Positions 46,943 through 56,544 of a DNA stretch of 64,000 nt are shown here, piece after piece (position 1 is the stretch's first letter; each line of letters begins with the position of its first letter). The stretch spans positions 26,421-90,420 of the forward strand of contig NZ_JACVUI010000011.1 of NCBI RefSeq assembly GCF_016624945.1, given 5' to 3'. The notes under the pieces are model-generated. The model had not been told where the DNA came from and did not search any database. It saw only the letters and a program-made list of their open reading frames with translations. Position numbers and translations under genes: made by a program. The stretch comes from Acinetobacter sp. S54 (lineage in GTDB: Bacteria > Pseudomonadota > Gammaproteobacteria > Pseudomonadales > Moraxellaceae).

Positions 46943-47970
46943 TATGCATATACCTCATGTGACCATTCATATTCTTCTGAAAGAGGTTGACGGAAAGCCA
47001 CTTCAAGCATGTATTGAGTAATTCGCTTTGCATTAAATGATTGACGCGTTTTTTCCCAGCCAGCTTGTGCAACTTGTATCATCTGTTCAGGATGCCGATC
47101 AAAGAATTGAATCTTTCTGGCCAGATCAGCCTGATCATTAAAATAAACGACTTCTTGTTCATTATACAATTTTTCAAAATCTGGAATGCGGGGACAAAAT
47201 GTTAAGAGTCCATTTCCTGTAAGTTGAACAATACGATCAGAACTATATAAAGTCACATCGTTACGTCTTGAATAATTTAGCCCCATTTTAGAGTCTGCTA
47301 AAACTTGATAATAAGCTTTTCCATAAACCCCAGCCTGATCAAAACATCCATAATATTGATATTTAATTCGATTACCTTGTAAGGTTTCTGCCAAATCTTT
47401 TAAAAATTTTTCGCGCTCTGGCTCTTTGTAAACTACACCACAAAAGATAAAAGTCTTATCTGTATCTCCCTTTGCAAATTGCACTAGGGTTTCTACATTA
47501 CGATGTCCAATATTAGGCATATAACCGACACTTAAATGAGGCTGTTTGAGTTTAGCCAAATATTCACCTGCCGTGGTACAAAAAATAGCATCCAGATACG
47601 GCGAGAATGCTTTTACAAAATCCAGTTTGTGTTCAAGATAAAGTGGATCTACATACCAAAAAGCAATTTTAGTTTTCGGGTATAGATACTTAATCTGCTT
47701 AAGTACGTCTGGACTCATCAAATCACTATGTCCAATTAGGACTAAATCAGGTTCAAGATTATCCACAATTTTTAAGATTTCTTTATTGGCCCAATTCGCA
47801 CCTAATTTTTTTGTTTTAAAAACGGTTCCCATCCGAGCCATATCTCGAAAGCTAAAATCATAGACAAAGTGACCATTTTCGATCAGTCCTGCCGAAATTT
47901 TTCGATCTGTACAATAAAAATGTGCGCCCTGTTTGTTAAAGCCAAAATTTGCAATATGCAATATTTTCAT
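46942..47970 (-). CDS. Glycosyltransferase, CgeB/GT1-like
   Basis: A 342-aa GT-B-like protein. MKILHIANFGFNKQGAHFYC opens the N-domain, and IAFWYVDPLYLEHKLDFVKA and the C-terminal GNGLLTFCPRIPDFEKLY … AGWEKTRQSFNAKRI match the CgeB / Glyco_trans_1_2 family. Predicted to add a sugar to the LOS core. Short spacing on both sides (4 nt from the ELM1-like gene, 1-nt overlap with the deacetylase) places it firmly in the operon. Confidence 0.82.
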   Translation of the reverse strand: MKILHIANFGFNKQGAHFYCTDRKISAGLIENGHFVYDFSFRDMARMGTVFKTKKLGANWANKEILKIVDNLEPDLVLIGHSDLMSPDVLKQIKYLYPKTKIAFWYVDPLYLEHKLDFVKAFSPYLDAIFCTTAGEYLAKLKQPHLSVGYMPNIGHRNVETLVQFAKGDTDKTFIFCGVVYKEPEREKFLKDLAETLQGNRIKYQYYGCFDQAGVYGKAYYQVLADSKMGLNYSRRNDVTLYSSDRIVQLTGNGLLTFCPRIPDFEKLYNEQEVVYFNDQADLARKIQFFDRHPEQMIQVAQAGWEKTRQSFNAKRITQYMLEVAFRQPLSEEYEWSHEVYA

Positions 47971-47974
47971 TTAA

Positions 47975-48862
47975 TTAAAAACTCGATGAGTCCAATAATT
48001 GAGATGCTACTCGCTTCGCTTCATGTAATGGAGTTGTAAGCTGTAACAAACGAATAATTTCTGTAGTTTGTTCAAAGGGTAATTGATCAATTAATTGTGT
48101 AATTCTATCAGATTTCAAGCGATCCATTGCAATTACCCCAACTCTGCAGCCCGCAGTTAACGCCTCAAAAATCATTGAAACACTATCTTCTGTTACATAG
48201 ATTACTTCTGCCTGTTGCATTTGCTCAAAGATCCAGCCCTGTGGGGTTTGCTCTACGGGGAAAATGTCTAATTGCTGTACATAACTTTGTTGTTTTAAAT
48301 GCGTAAGAAAATGCTCAGGGGTACGTCGAGAAGTAGTTAATATGATTTGGCATTGCGAATTTTGCTGCACGATTTGTGCGATTGCCATTAGTACCTTGTT
48401 TTCATTCCACTGATGCCGTTTTGAATTTCCACCAAGCGCAATCAAAATACGATTTTCTTGATGACGATGTTCATTTTTAATCGGATTTAGGGCACCTTGG
48501 GTGACAATTACGTGATCAGATGCAGCAATACCATCATGCTCCGGAATAACCGCATAATCAAAACATTGAATCGGTAAACTAGGCTTCATCAAGATCACGG
48601 TTTTCGCTTTAGGATAAACTTTACCCAGCAACCAAACGCGTAAATGCGTATGAGAACCCACACCAAAAATAAAGTCAGGTTGTTGCATAATACCATTTAC
48701 TTGATGGCTAAGAAGCCCTTTCAAAATGACCAATAACGGCAATTGCTCAAGCCTAATCTCTTCAAAACTGGTATTGGGATTTTGCTGATGCATGGCCTGA
48801 TATAAGCCCAGAGCTTGTGATCGATGTCCCGCCTTTGCATCACTCACATATACAATATGCAT
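47975..48862 (-). CDS. ELM1/DUF1022-family protein
   Basis: A 295-aa protein of the 'mitochondrial fission ELM1' family (a bacterial branch, probably GT-B-like). MHIVYVSDAKAGHRSQALGL, DFIFGVGSHTHLRVW, ILIALGGNSKRHQWNE and VIYVTEDSVSMIFEALTAGC are conserved. The equivalent ilvE-proximal gene is usually listed as orf1 in A. baumannii OC loci. It is the first gene of the minus-strand operon, which begins just after an ilvE terminator-like hairpin. Confidence 0.8.
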   Translation of the reverse strand: MHIVYVSDAKAGHRSQALGLYQAMHQQNPNTSFEEIRLEQLPLLVILKGLLSHQVNGIMQQPDFIFGVGSHTHLRVWLLGKVYPKAKTVILMKPSLPIQCFDYAVIPEHDGIAASDHVIVTQGALNPIKNEHRHQENRILIALGGNSKRHQWNENKVLMAIAQIVQQNSQCQIILTTSRRTPEHFLTHLKQQSYVQQLDIFPVEQTPQGWIFEQMQQAEVIYVTEDSVSMIFEALTAGCRVGVIAMDRLKSDRITQLIDQLPFEQTTEIIRLLQLTTPLHEAKRVASQLLDSSSF

Positions 48863-48890
48863 TTTATTTTCCCAATATTACGTCAATAAA

Positions 48891-48916
48891 AAAGGCGAAA
48901 CACAGGTTTCGCCTTT
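48891..48916 (-). terminator. Terminator of ilvE
   Basis: AAAGGCGAAAC and GTTTCGCCTTT are perfect 11-bp arms with an ACAG loop; on the minus strand the hairpin is followed by TTTTTTATTG. It separates ilvE from the outer-core operon. Confidence 0.85.
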
Positions 48917-48933
48917 AATCTTAACCGATTAGC

Positions 48934-49860
48934 TTATTTAACGTAAGTTAACCAGTGTTCATATTTTGGATTTTTACCCTGAACTGCATCAAAGAATGTT
49001 TTTTGAATAATCGTGGTAATTGGACCACGGCGACCTTCACCAATTTGACGATCATCATATTCACGGATTGGCGTCACTTCAGCCGCAGTTCCAGTAAAGA
49101 ATGCTTCATCAGCGATATAAAATTCATCACGAGTAATACGACGTTCAACCACGTCATACCCAAGATCTTTCGCAATAGTAATCACAGTTTGACGAGTAAT
49201 TCCGTCAAGCGCACCACCTGCAAGATCAGGAGTATGCAATACGCCATCTTTGATCAAGAATACGTTTTCACCAGACCCCTGACATACAAAACCTTGAGGA
49301 TCCATCAACATTGCTTCGTCATAGCCCGAATGCGCAACTTCCTGATGTGCTAAAATCGAAACCGTATAGTTACCACACGCTTTCGCCTTACACATAGTCA
49401 CGTTAGGATGATGATGTGTAAATGATGAAGTTTTGACACGAATACCTTGTGCCATCGCTTCTTCACCTAAGTAAGCACCCCAGCCCCATGCAGCAACCGC
49501 AGCATGAATCGTATTATTGGTTGCAGCAATTCCTAAACGTTCAGAACCAATCCAGATCAGTGGACGTAAATAGCATGAAGCCAGTTTGTTCTCACGTACT
49601 ACATCAATTTGAGCTTGCTCAAGCGTTGCTTGATCAAACGGGACTTTCATTTGATAAATTTTTGCAGAATTTAGCAAACGTTTAGTATGGTCTTGGAGAC
49701 GGAAAATTGCTGTACCTTTAGGCGTTTCATAGGCACGGACACCTTCAAAGACACCCATACTGTAGTGTAGTGTATGAGTTAAGACGTGGATTTTTGCCTC
49801 ACGCCAATCAACCATTTGTCCATCTTGCCAAATAAAACCATCACGATCAGCCAAATTCAT
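48934..49860 (-). CDS. ilvE: Branched-chain amino acid aminotransferase
   Basis: A 308-aa class IV PLP aminotransferase for the last step of Leu, Ile and Val synthesis. Key regions are HYSMGVFEGVRAYETPKG, the PLP-Lys in MCKAKACGNYTVSILA, QGSGENVFLI and FFTGTAAEVTPI. ATG 49860 has GGAG eight bases before it; the frame opens 3 codons earlier. It is the left conserved flank of the outer-core locus and is separated from glnE by 26 bp. Confidence 0.96.
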   Translation of the reverse strand: MNLADRDGFIWQDGQMVDWREAKIHVLTHTLHYSMGVFEGVRAYETPKGTAIFRLQDHTKRLLNSAKIYQMKVPFDQATLEQAQIDVVRENKLASCYLRPLIWIGSERLGIAATNNTIHAAVAAWGWGAYLGEEAMAQGIRVKTSSFTHHHPNVTMCKAKACGNYTVSILAHQEVAHSGYDEAMLMDPQGFVCQGSGENVFLIKDGVLHTPDLAGGALDGITRQTVITIAKDLGYDVVERRITRDEFYIADEAFFTGTAAEVTPIREYDDRQIGEGRRGPITTIIQKTFFDAVQGKNPKYEHWLTYVK

Positions 49861-49886
49861 GGCACACACTCCAAATTTTTACACAA

Positions 49887-52634
49887 TCATTCACTCTCCA
49901 GCATCACCGTTGATGCTGGATCTATTAATCTTTGCCATAACTTGCAAACGACCTCGCGGGTATCGCGCCAGTCCGCAGCACTGACTTGCATGGATTGATT
50001 TGCAAGGGCTAGGCGGTGGCTCTCGGCTCGTTCACTGAGATAAGCGTGTATCAATGCTGTGGCATCTTCACTGGATAAGCAGCCTGCTTTAGCAGCATCT
50101 TCAAGAATTCTTACATTGTCGGAAAAATGGGCGAGATCAGGATTCGCACCACTCCATGCAAGCACCATATACTGTGCCATAAATTCGATGTCAACGATAC
50201 CACCTGCATCCTGTTTTAAATGAAAAATCCCATGTTTTTTTTGTTCTGTAGAGGAACCTAGATGATCTTTCATTTTCTGGCGCATTTTTAATACTTCTTC
50301 CTGCACGTATTTTTCATCGCGAGGTTGAATCAATATCTGAGCTCGAAGCACCGCGAATTTAGCTCTTAAATCTTCTTCGCCCGCAATGGAACGTGCGCGT
50401 ACTAAAGCTTGATGTTCCCAAAGCCAAGCACTCTTTAATTGATAATGTTCAAATGCCTTGAGACTAGTAACCAATAAACCCGCCTCACCAGAAGGACGTA
50501 GTCGGGTATCAATCTCATACACTCGGCCATCAAGTGTTTGTGTGGTCATTAGCGATAAAAACTTTTGTGCTACACGCATGGCGAATTCAAAACCTGTAAT
50601 GGCTTTTTGTCCGTCCGTTTCGGCTTGCTCATCGAAATAGTGAATAAAGACTAAATCTAAATCGGAACCATAACCTAGCTCGATTCCTCCTACTTTACCG
50701 TAACCAATCACTGCAAAACCGTTATGCTCTAACGAGCAGCGTTGTCCTTGCGCATTTAGCGGATAACCATGCCGTTTTACCACTGTTTGATAAGCCAGAT
50801 TTAAAGTGGCAATGACGCTGACTTCTGCAATATCTGTTAAAGCATCAGAGACTTTCATCAGAGGGCTTTCTGCCAGAACATCACTTGCAGCGACTGTGAG
50901 TACATTGCTCTTTTTAAATAAACGCAGTACTCGCATTTGATCTTCCACTTGATCAATTTCAATCCGCAGCAGTTGTTGACGTAAAGAATCTTCCAGATCT
51001 TTGCGCTTAGGTAACTCAAAGTCCATAGATAGAAATTCATCCAGTAACACTGGATATTGGGTCAGCTCTTCACAGATCCACGGACTCACGGTTGCCATCT
51101 TGACTAAGCGTTGCATGGCTCCTCGACTTTCCATCAGCATTACCAGATAAACTGTGCGGCGCATCACTGATTCAACCAAGGGCATTAACCGTGTGAGCGC
51201 AACTTGCGGCTTATCCGACTGTAATATCGCTTCAATTAAATAAGGCCAGAAATCTTTTAAACGCTGTACAGCTTTGGACGGTAATTTTTTCAAGGCATTG
51301 CCATGCCAGAATTCATGAATCAGATTTCTGGTTGAATCATCTAAAACCTCATCCAATCGTTGTTCCAGTTGGCTTTCTGTTTCTATAGGCGAAGCGACTT
51401 CTTCCTGAATCAGATTTTTAAATTGGTCACTCACCCGCGCGCGTTTTTCATTTAAAACCGTTAAAAATGAATCCCAAGAACTGTAACCCAGTGTATCAAT
51501 CATGCGTTGACGTAATTCAGGCTCTATGGGCAACATTTGTGTTTGCTGGTCATTTAACGCCTGTATCGCATGCTCAATTCGTCTTAAAAATAAATAAGCG
51601 TCTTCAAGCTCAATCACGGCTTGCGGCTCAAGCAAACCTACTTCGCCTAAGTGGTGAAGACTGACTAGACATTGTCGATCCTGTAACTCACGCTTGGATC
51701 CGCCATAAATCAGCTGAAAAACCTGCACAATAAATTCAACTTCGCGGATACCGCCAGCACCCAACTTTATGTCATCGGCAATATTACGTCGAGCTACTTC
51801 ACGCTCAATCATGGCTTTCATTTCACGCATAGCTTCAAATGCGGAATAATCCACATATCGGCGAAATACAAAGGGACGCGTCATATCCAATAGATTATCC
51901 CCCCGTTTTCCACCGCTGATAATACGGGCTTTAATCCATGCATAGCGTTCCCATTCACGTCCATGCTGAATCAGATATTTTTCCAAAGCCACATGACTAA
52001 TGGCAAGCGCTGAACCATCTCCCCAGGGACGCAAGCGCATATCGACACGAAAAACAAAACCATCTGCTGTAATATGATCCAGCAAATAAATTAATTTTTG
52101 CCCCCATAAAATACAAAATTGCTGGACATCAATCGACTTTCGACCATTGGTTTCGCCTTGCTCATCAAAAGCAAAAATCAGGTCAATATCACTAGATAAA
52201 TTTAGCTCCTGAGCGCCTAACTTCCCCATTCCAACCACGATTAAATCCTGAATCTGGCTATCGTAGCCAACAGGTTCGCCATGTTTTGCAACCAGTGGGA
52301 CTAATGCAAATTGTTTAGCAGCACAAATACAAGCATCTGCAAAATCGGACAATTCACGTGTGAGTGTTATGACGGTAGTAAGCTGATTGGCATCTTGCCA
52401 AATCCAGCGAAACATAAGTTTGGCACGTAAAATGCGCAAAGTTCGCATCCATTGGCTTTCATTTTGAATATCTTTTAATTCTTGTTCAACTCGTTGAAAA
52501 ATATCGTGTGTGCTGAGCGTATGATTAAACTGATCAATTGCATAATCTTGTTCTAAAGCCGCTTGATGTAGACTCAATACTTGTTCAGCGTATTGGCTGG
52601 CTCTTAATGTTTTTTGCAACTGCTCAGTATTCAT
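49887..52634 (-). CDS. glnE: Glutamine synthetase adenylyltransferase/deadenylase
   Basis: A 915-aa bifunctional enzyme. The N-terminal half (deadenylase) has GMGKLGAQELNLSSDIDLIF and the C-terminal half (adenylylase) GYGKVGGIELGYGSDLDLVF, both nucleotidyltransferase DxD centres. Each is followed by its GlnE helical domain. It modulates glutamine synthetase with PII signals. Its ribosome-binding site is embedded in a perfect inverted repeat (see 52641-52680). Runs into ilvE. Confidence 0.96.
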   Translation of the reverse strand: MNTEQLQKTLRASQYAEQVLSLHQAALEQDYAIDQFNHTLSTHDIFQRVEQELKDIQNESQWMRTLRILRAKLMFRWIWQDANQLTTVITLTRELSDFADACICAAKQFALVPLVAKHGEPVGYDSQIQDLIVVGMGKLGAQELNLSSDIDLIFAFDEQGETNGRKSIDVQQFCILWGQKLIYLLDHITADGFVFRVDMRLRPWGDGSALAISHVALEKYLIQHGREWERYAWIKARIISGGKRGDNLLDMTRPFVFRRYVDYSAFEAMREMKAMIEREVARRNIADDIKLGAGGIREVEFIVQVFQLIYGGSKRELQDRQCLVSLHHLGEVGLLEPQAVIELEDAYLFLRRIEHAIQALNDQQTQMLPIEPELRQRMIDTLGYSSWDSFLTVLNEKRARVSDQFKNLIQEEVASPIETESQLEQRLDEVLDDSTRNLIHEFWHGNALKKLPSKAVQRLKDFWPYLIEAILQSDKPQVALTRLMPLVESVMRRTVYLVMLMESRGAMQRLVKMATVSPWICEELTQYPVLLDEFLSMDFELPKRKDLEDSLRQQLLRIEIDQVEDQMRVLRLFKKSNVLTVAASDVLAESPLMKVSDALTDIAEVSVIATLNLAYQTVVKRHGYPLNAQGQRCSLEHNGFAVIGYGKVGGIELGYGSDLDLVFIHYFDEQAETDGQKAITGFEFAMRVAQKFLSLMTTQTLDGRVYEIDTRLRPSGEAGLLVTSLKAFEHYQLKSAWLWEHQALVRARSIAGEEDLRAKFAVLRAQILIQPRDEKYVQEEVLKMRQKMKDHLGSSTEQKKHGIFHLKQDAGGIVDIEFMAQYMVLAWSGANPDLAHFSDNVRILEDAAKAGCLSSEDATALIHAYLSERAESHRLALANQSMQVSAADWRDTREVVCKLWQRLIDPASTVMLESE

Positions 52635-52640
52635 AACAAA

Positions 52641-52680
52641 CCTGCAACTTTTATTTGAAAATAGTTATAACAGTTGCAGG
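52641..52680 (-). promoter_or_regulatory. Hairpin that may bury the glnE ribosome-binding site
   Basis: On the minus strand CCTGCAACT (52672-52680 complement) and AGTTGCAGG (52641-52649 complement) are perfect 9-bp arms with a 22-nt loop. The distal arm's GCAGG is the only Shine-Dalgarno-like sequence before the glnE ATG (6 nt away). It could equally be the terminator of the kinase gene upstream, but the following sequence TTTGTTATG is not a strong U tract. Confidence 0.45.
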
Positions 52681-52699
52681 CGAATTTAGCGAAATCAAT

Positions 52700-53968
52700 T
52701 TAAACCATTTTTGTCTCATTGGTAGTTTTTTGTTCAACCATGAGTTCATTGATTTCTGGTGCGTGCGGTAAAATTACCTTAAAGGTTGTCCCCTCTCCCT
52801 CTTTGGAATTCACTGAAATATGACCGCGATTTAAATCAACAAATCTCTTGCATAAAGTGAGACCTAAACCTGCCCCTTTTTCACCTTCGGTGCCTTTAAA
52901 ACTTACAGTAATACGAGGCTGAAAAATATTCTCCATTTGCTGTTCAGTCATACCAAGTCCAGTATCTCGCACATACACTTCAACGCCTGTCTCACCGTGT
53001 AAGGCTTGAATATATACTTTACCCGTACCGTCAACATGGGTAAATTTCAAAGCATTGGAAACCAGATTTTGAATGACTGAAGTAATCATATTAATATCAG
53101 CATAGACTTTGAGATCCTCTGGAATTTCTTCAATCAGAGCAATTTTCTTTTTAATTGCCAAAGTATTTAAAACTTTAATCACAATCGATGTGGCTTGTTT
53201 AAGATTAAAGGTGATCGGATGATACACAAAGCGTCCACCTTCAGCCATCGCCCATTCCAATAAACTTTCTAATAAGTTATAAGTCGACTGCGAAGTGTCA
53301 TAAAGATAATCTGCGATATTTTGAACACTTGACTCGTCTAAAGTTTCACGCTCTTTTGCCAGCACCTCAGAAAAGCCCAATAACCCATGAAAGGGTGCGC
53401 GTAAATCGTGGGAAATAATGGAGAAAAATTTAGTTTTACTAAAATTCAGAGCACATTGCTGTTCATAAAGTTCATTCAGAATTTCATGGTTATATTTTAG
53501 CTCAAGATAACGAGAAAAATTCATTCCATGTTCTGCGAGCATTGAAATTTTGAGAGGATCAAATGCCTGCTGCTCATCATCAAAAAACAAAGCAACTCCA
53601 ACAGATTCATTATTTTTTAGAATATTCAAAGCAATAATACGATGATGATCTACACCACCTTCGCTCATATAGGCTGAAAAATCCATATAGTGCGGATGGT
53701 TTTGATCAATAAAAACTTTATCTTTGAAAAACTGCGCATTATTACGTTTTTGTAGCTTAAGCACTGCGTGAATTTTATGATCAGCATGATGCCAAAAATA
53801 AGTTTCTTCATGAAAACATAAAATTGCTTTCTGAGACCCTATCAAGTTTTTACCAAATTCTAAAAACTGTTGAATCAGATTATGTTCACTTTTTAGACCA
53901 AGGAGTAGCGATAAGCGGCAAGCACTTAGCTGATCTGCCTGATCGAGCTCTAACAACTGTAAACTCAT
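52700..53968 (-). CDS. Soluble sensor histidine kinase (GAF-like plus HisKA/HATPase)
   Basis: A 422-aa kinase with no membrane segment. The N-terminal roughly 180 residues look like a degenerate GAF-type domain. HisKA follows with the phospho-His in FFSIISHDLRAPFHGLLGFS, and HATPase_c with N box NLVSNALKFTHVDG, G1 VRDTGLGMTEQQ and G2 GAGLGLTLCKRF. I prefer ATG 53968 because GAGG sits 6 nt before it; ATG 53980 is the alternative. There is no adjacent response regulator, so its partner is unknown; it diverges from a diguanylate cyclase. Confidence 0.85.
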   Translation of the reverse strand: MSLQLLELDQADQLSACRLSLLLGLKSEHNLIQQFLEFGKNLIGSQKAILCFHEETYFWHHADHKIHAVLKLQKRNNAQFFKDKVFIDQNHPHYMDFSAYMSEGGVDHHRIIALNILKNNESVGVALFFDDEQQAFDPLKISMLAEHGMNFSRYLELKYNHEILNELYEQQCALNFSKTKFFSIISHDLRAPFHGLLGFSEVLAKERETLDESSVQNIADYLYDTSQSTYNLLESLLEWAMAEGGRFVYHPITFNLKQATSIVIKVLNTLAIKKKIALIEEIPEDLKVYADINMITSVIQNLVSNALKFTHVDGTGKVYIQALHGETGVEVYVRDTGLGMTEQQMENIFQPRITVSFKGTEGEKGAGLGLTLCKRFVDLNRGHISVNSKEGEGTTFKVILPHAPEINELMVEQKTTNETKMV

Positions 53969-54247
53969 GGTCCGCCTCATGGAGATTTTGATTATTATGA
54001 ATAGAATATGGAGAATGAAAATAAAACAACGAAAAGATAAAACTTAAAAACATTATACAACTTACATTTATCAAATTTTTACCAAAAAATCAATTATAAG
54101 GGTAAAACAATCTTAAGTTTCTGATAATTTTAGTTTTTTTCTTAGACTTTAAGTGTGAAAATTAGCCACCTATTTTTAAATATTTTATTCGATTAAATTA
54201 TTCAAAAAATATACTATAGGCAGCAAAGTCAGATCCTTTTTTATTCC

Positions 54248-55819
54248 ATGATTTTCAAAAAATTAATTCATTCTCTACAACTTAATCTAAGAAAGTTAAT
54301 TTTATTTCTGGCTATTTTTAGTGTACTTAGTCTGTTCATTATTTCCTTACTTGTTAACTACTATATTCAAAAAAATCAACTTATTAATAACTCGCTTTCA
54401 GTTAACATGGAATATGCCTCAAAAATTGCTAGAGGAACAAATAGTCACTTTAAAATCATGCTGAAAGAACTTGACTACAGCGCCAAACAATTGGGACAGT
54501 CATTTGGAAATGAAAAAGCATTACAAGCTGAAGTTGATCGTCTGAAATTTCAGTCTGACTACTTTAATAGTGTAATTATTGCTGATCAACATGGAAATAT
54601 ACGGAGTTTTGCACCTGAGCAACTCAAGCTAAATAAACAGGTAGTCAATCATACCTTGGGCTTTGAAATGTCACTAAAAAATCAAGCAACGATAGTGACG
54701 CCGCCCTACTATTCGATCAAAAAGAATCTGGTGATTTTTTTATCACAACCTATTTTTGATCAAAATAGACACTATTTAGGTTTTATCGGTGCTGCGATTT
54801 ATCTCAAAAAAGATAATATTCTCAATGAATTACTCACCATGAAATATGGCTATAAAAATAGTTATATGTATGTCATTGATGGTAATCAACATATTATTTT
54901 CCATCCAGATGAAAAACGTATTGGTACTTTAGTTAGCCCAAATACTGGGCTAACAACTATGATGAAACAGAAAAATGGAAAAATCCGACTCACCAATAGT
55001 CAGGGTGAAGATAATTTGGCAGGTTTTGCACATATTCCAACCACCAATTGGATTGTAGTTTCTCAACAGCCAACGCACGAACTTTTGGCACAAGCCTCTT
55101 CAATTATTGTAAAAATCATTGCGGGAATGTTGTTTTTTTATCTGTTTATATTTTTTATTGTTTGGAGAATTTCTTATTTAATTTCAGATCCTTTAGCCCA
55201 ACTTGCCAAAATGGCAAGTCATTTAAATGCATCTACAACAGAGCATAAAATTAAGGAAATTGATCCGTGGTATTATGAAGTCCTCAGATTTAAATTATCC
55301 TTATTGCTAAGTTCGCAACAGTTTAAACAGAAAATTTCTGAATTAAATTTTTATGTAAATACGGATCCTCTTACAGGTTTTTATAACCGACGAGGAATGG
55401 AACTATTTTTAGATGAATTTATTAAATCTGAAACTCATTTTTTTGTAATTTCTCTTGATATTGATCATTTTAAAAAAGTAAATGATGTCTATGGACACGA
55501 AAATGGCGATCAGGTCTTAAAAATTATTGCAGAAAAAATTAAGGGTTTTTCTCGGGATATTGATGCCTGCTGCCGTATCGGAGGCGAAGAATTTATTATA
55601 TTGGCACCCAACTCTGACTCATCAATTGGCGTTATGGTCGCTGAACGTATTCGGGAAGCGATTGCAAACACAGTGATTCCTGACATTGGTAAAGTGACGG
55701 TTTCAGTTGGCCTTGCACATTGGCCTAATTCTGCCCGTGACATTAAACGTGTTTTTAAGCTCGCTGATGAAAAATTATATGAAGCAAAAGCAGAAGGTCG
55801 TAATAGAGTTAAATTTTAA
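54248..55819 (+). CDS. Membrane diguanylate cyclase with Cache sensor
   Basis: A 523-aa inner-membrane enzyme: TM1 at residues about 17-40, a periplasmic dCache-type sensor (to about 275), TM2 around 285-310 and a short linker. The GGDEF domain has the active-site variant RIGGEEFII and substrate-positioning LDIDHFKKVNDVYGHENGDQ. An inhibitory I-site RDID sits five residues before GGEEF. It should make cyclic di-GMP from GTP in response to a periplasmic ligand. It is divergent from the soluble kinase, with 279 bp between them. Confidence 0.92.
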   Translation: MIFKKLIHSLQLNLRKLILFLAIFSVLSLFIISLLVNYYIQKNQLINNSLSVNMEYASKIARGTNSHFKIMLKELDYSAKQLGQSFGNEKALQAEVDRLKFQSDYFNSVIIADQHGNIRSFAPEQLKLNKQVVNHTLGFEMSLKNQATIVTPPYYSIKKNLVIFLSQPIFDQNRHYLGFIGAAIYLKKDNILNELLTMKYGYKNSYMYVIDGNQHIIFHPDEKRIGTLVSPNTGLTTMMKQKNGKIRLTNSQGEDNLAGFAHIPTTNWIVVSQQPTHELLAQASSIIVKIIAGMLFFYLFIFFIVWRISYLISDPLAQLAKMASHLNASTTEHKIKEIDPWYYEVLRFKLSLLLSSQQFKQKISELNFYVNTDPLTGFYNRRGMELFLDEFIKSETHFFVISLDIDHFKKVNDVYGHENGDQVLKIIAEKIKGFSRDIDACCRIGGEEFIILAPNSDSSIGVMVAERIREAIANTVIPDIGKVTVSVGLAHWPNSARDIKRVFKLADEKLYEAKAEGRNRVKF

Positions 55820-55826
55820 AAATAAA

Positions 55827-55858
55827 AGCCATACCAGATGATTACTTAGGGTATGGCT
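55827..55858. terminator. Convergent hairpin after the diguanylate cyclase
   Basis: AGCCATACC (55827-55835) and GGTATGGCT (55850-55858) are perfect arms with a 14-nt loop, between the cyclase and the minus-strand 72-aa gene. Confidence 0.6.
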
Positions 55859-55890
55859 AACTTTATAGATCATAAAGCCATTTTAAAAAT

Positions 55891-56109
55891 TTATTGACTG
55901 ACTATTTTATAAATACGATTACTATTTTGACTTTCAAATAAAAGCTCTGTAGAGGGTAGAATAATTTCCTCATCCACTTCAATTTTTTCAACGCGTTGAT
56001 ATAAGCTTAATGGCTCACCTTCGGGTGTATTTTGCTGCTCCTTGATTGTAGCTTTTGCATCATAGAGTTGATCAAACTGGTCTTTGACTTTGATTTCAAG
56101 CGTCGTCAT
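55891..56109 (-). CDS. Small hypothetical protein, 72 aa
   Basis: Unrecognised. It is a soluble acidic protein beginning MTTLEIKVKDQFDQLYDAKA, with no signal or membrane helix. ATG 56109 is preceded by AGGTTAAAAATC. It lies between a convergent cyclase hairpin and the tRNA relic, just outside the presumed integrated element. Composition and a proper start support a real gene, but only weakly. Confidence 0.45.
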   Translation of the reverse strand: MTTLEIKVKDQFDQLYDAKATIKEQQNTPEGEPLSLYQRVEKIEVDEEIILPSTELLFESQNSNRIYKIVSQ

Positions 56110-56315
56110 GATTTTTAACCTATGTTTATCCTTAACCTGTATATAGCATAGTTTTTTTGCTATAAACTTGATCAGTTGTTAAATTTTATGGCAATGTTTC
56201 AACATGTAAATCCGCATTGGTAAAGAAATGACAGATGCGATGAAAGCATTTTCTTCTGCTTATTTAGTCTTTCAATAATGAAGAATTTAGTAAATATCGG
56301 TCTACGATAACGACA

Positions 56316-56353
56316 AAACCCCGAAACCTTTGTATATCAAGGTTTCGGGGTTT
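56316..56353 (-). terminator. Strong terminator next to the tRNA-Leu relic
   Basis: AAACCCCGAAACCTT (56316-56330) and AAGGTTTCGGGGTTT (56339-56353) form a 15-bp perfect stem with an 8-nt loop. It lies 24 nt beyond the 3' end of the tRNA-Leu relic, in the right direction to be the original terminator of that tRNA gene. Confidence 0.8.
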
Positions 56354-56377
56354 ATCTAGAATTCCGTGAAGAATCAA

Positions 56378-56431
56378 TGGTCCGAGGGTCGGACTCGAAC
56401 CGACACCTTATCGCTGACAGTGGATTTTGAG
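56378..56431 (-). pseudogene. 3'-half relic of tRNA-Leu(CAA), probable att site
   Basis: Read on the minus strand, the segment has anticodon-loop CTCAAAA (anticodon CAA at 56427-56429), the 3' anticodon stem TCCAC, the long variable arm typical of tRNA-Leu, a perfect T-arm GTCGG-TTCGAGT-CCGAC and an acceptor 3' strand ending CCA. The 5' half (acceptor, D-arm, 5' anticodon stem) is missing: similarity stops at the anticodon loop. The acceptor seems one base short before CCA, so it has begun to decay. Such 3' tRNA fragments are classic products of tyrosine-recombinase integration. Confidence 0.75.
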
Positions 56432-56544
56432 TTCCATGATTTATACAAATACATGAAAACACACCACAACAACAAACAACATATCTCATTGTTTTTAATA
56501 AATATACTCAAATATTCACTGACAATCCACAATAATTCAGATCA

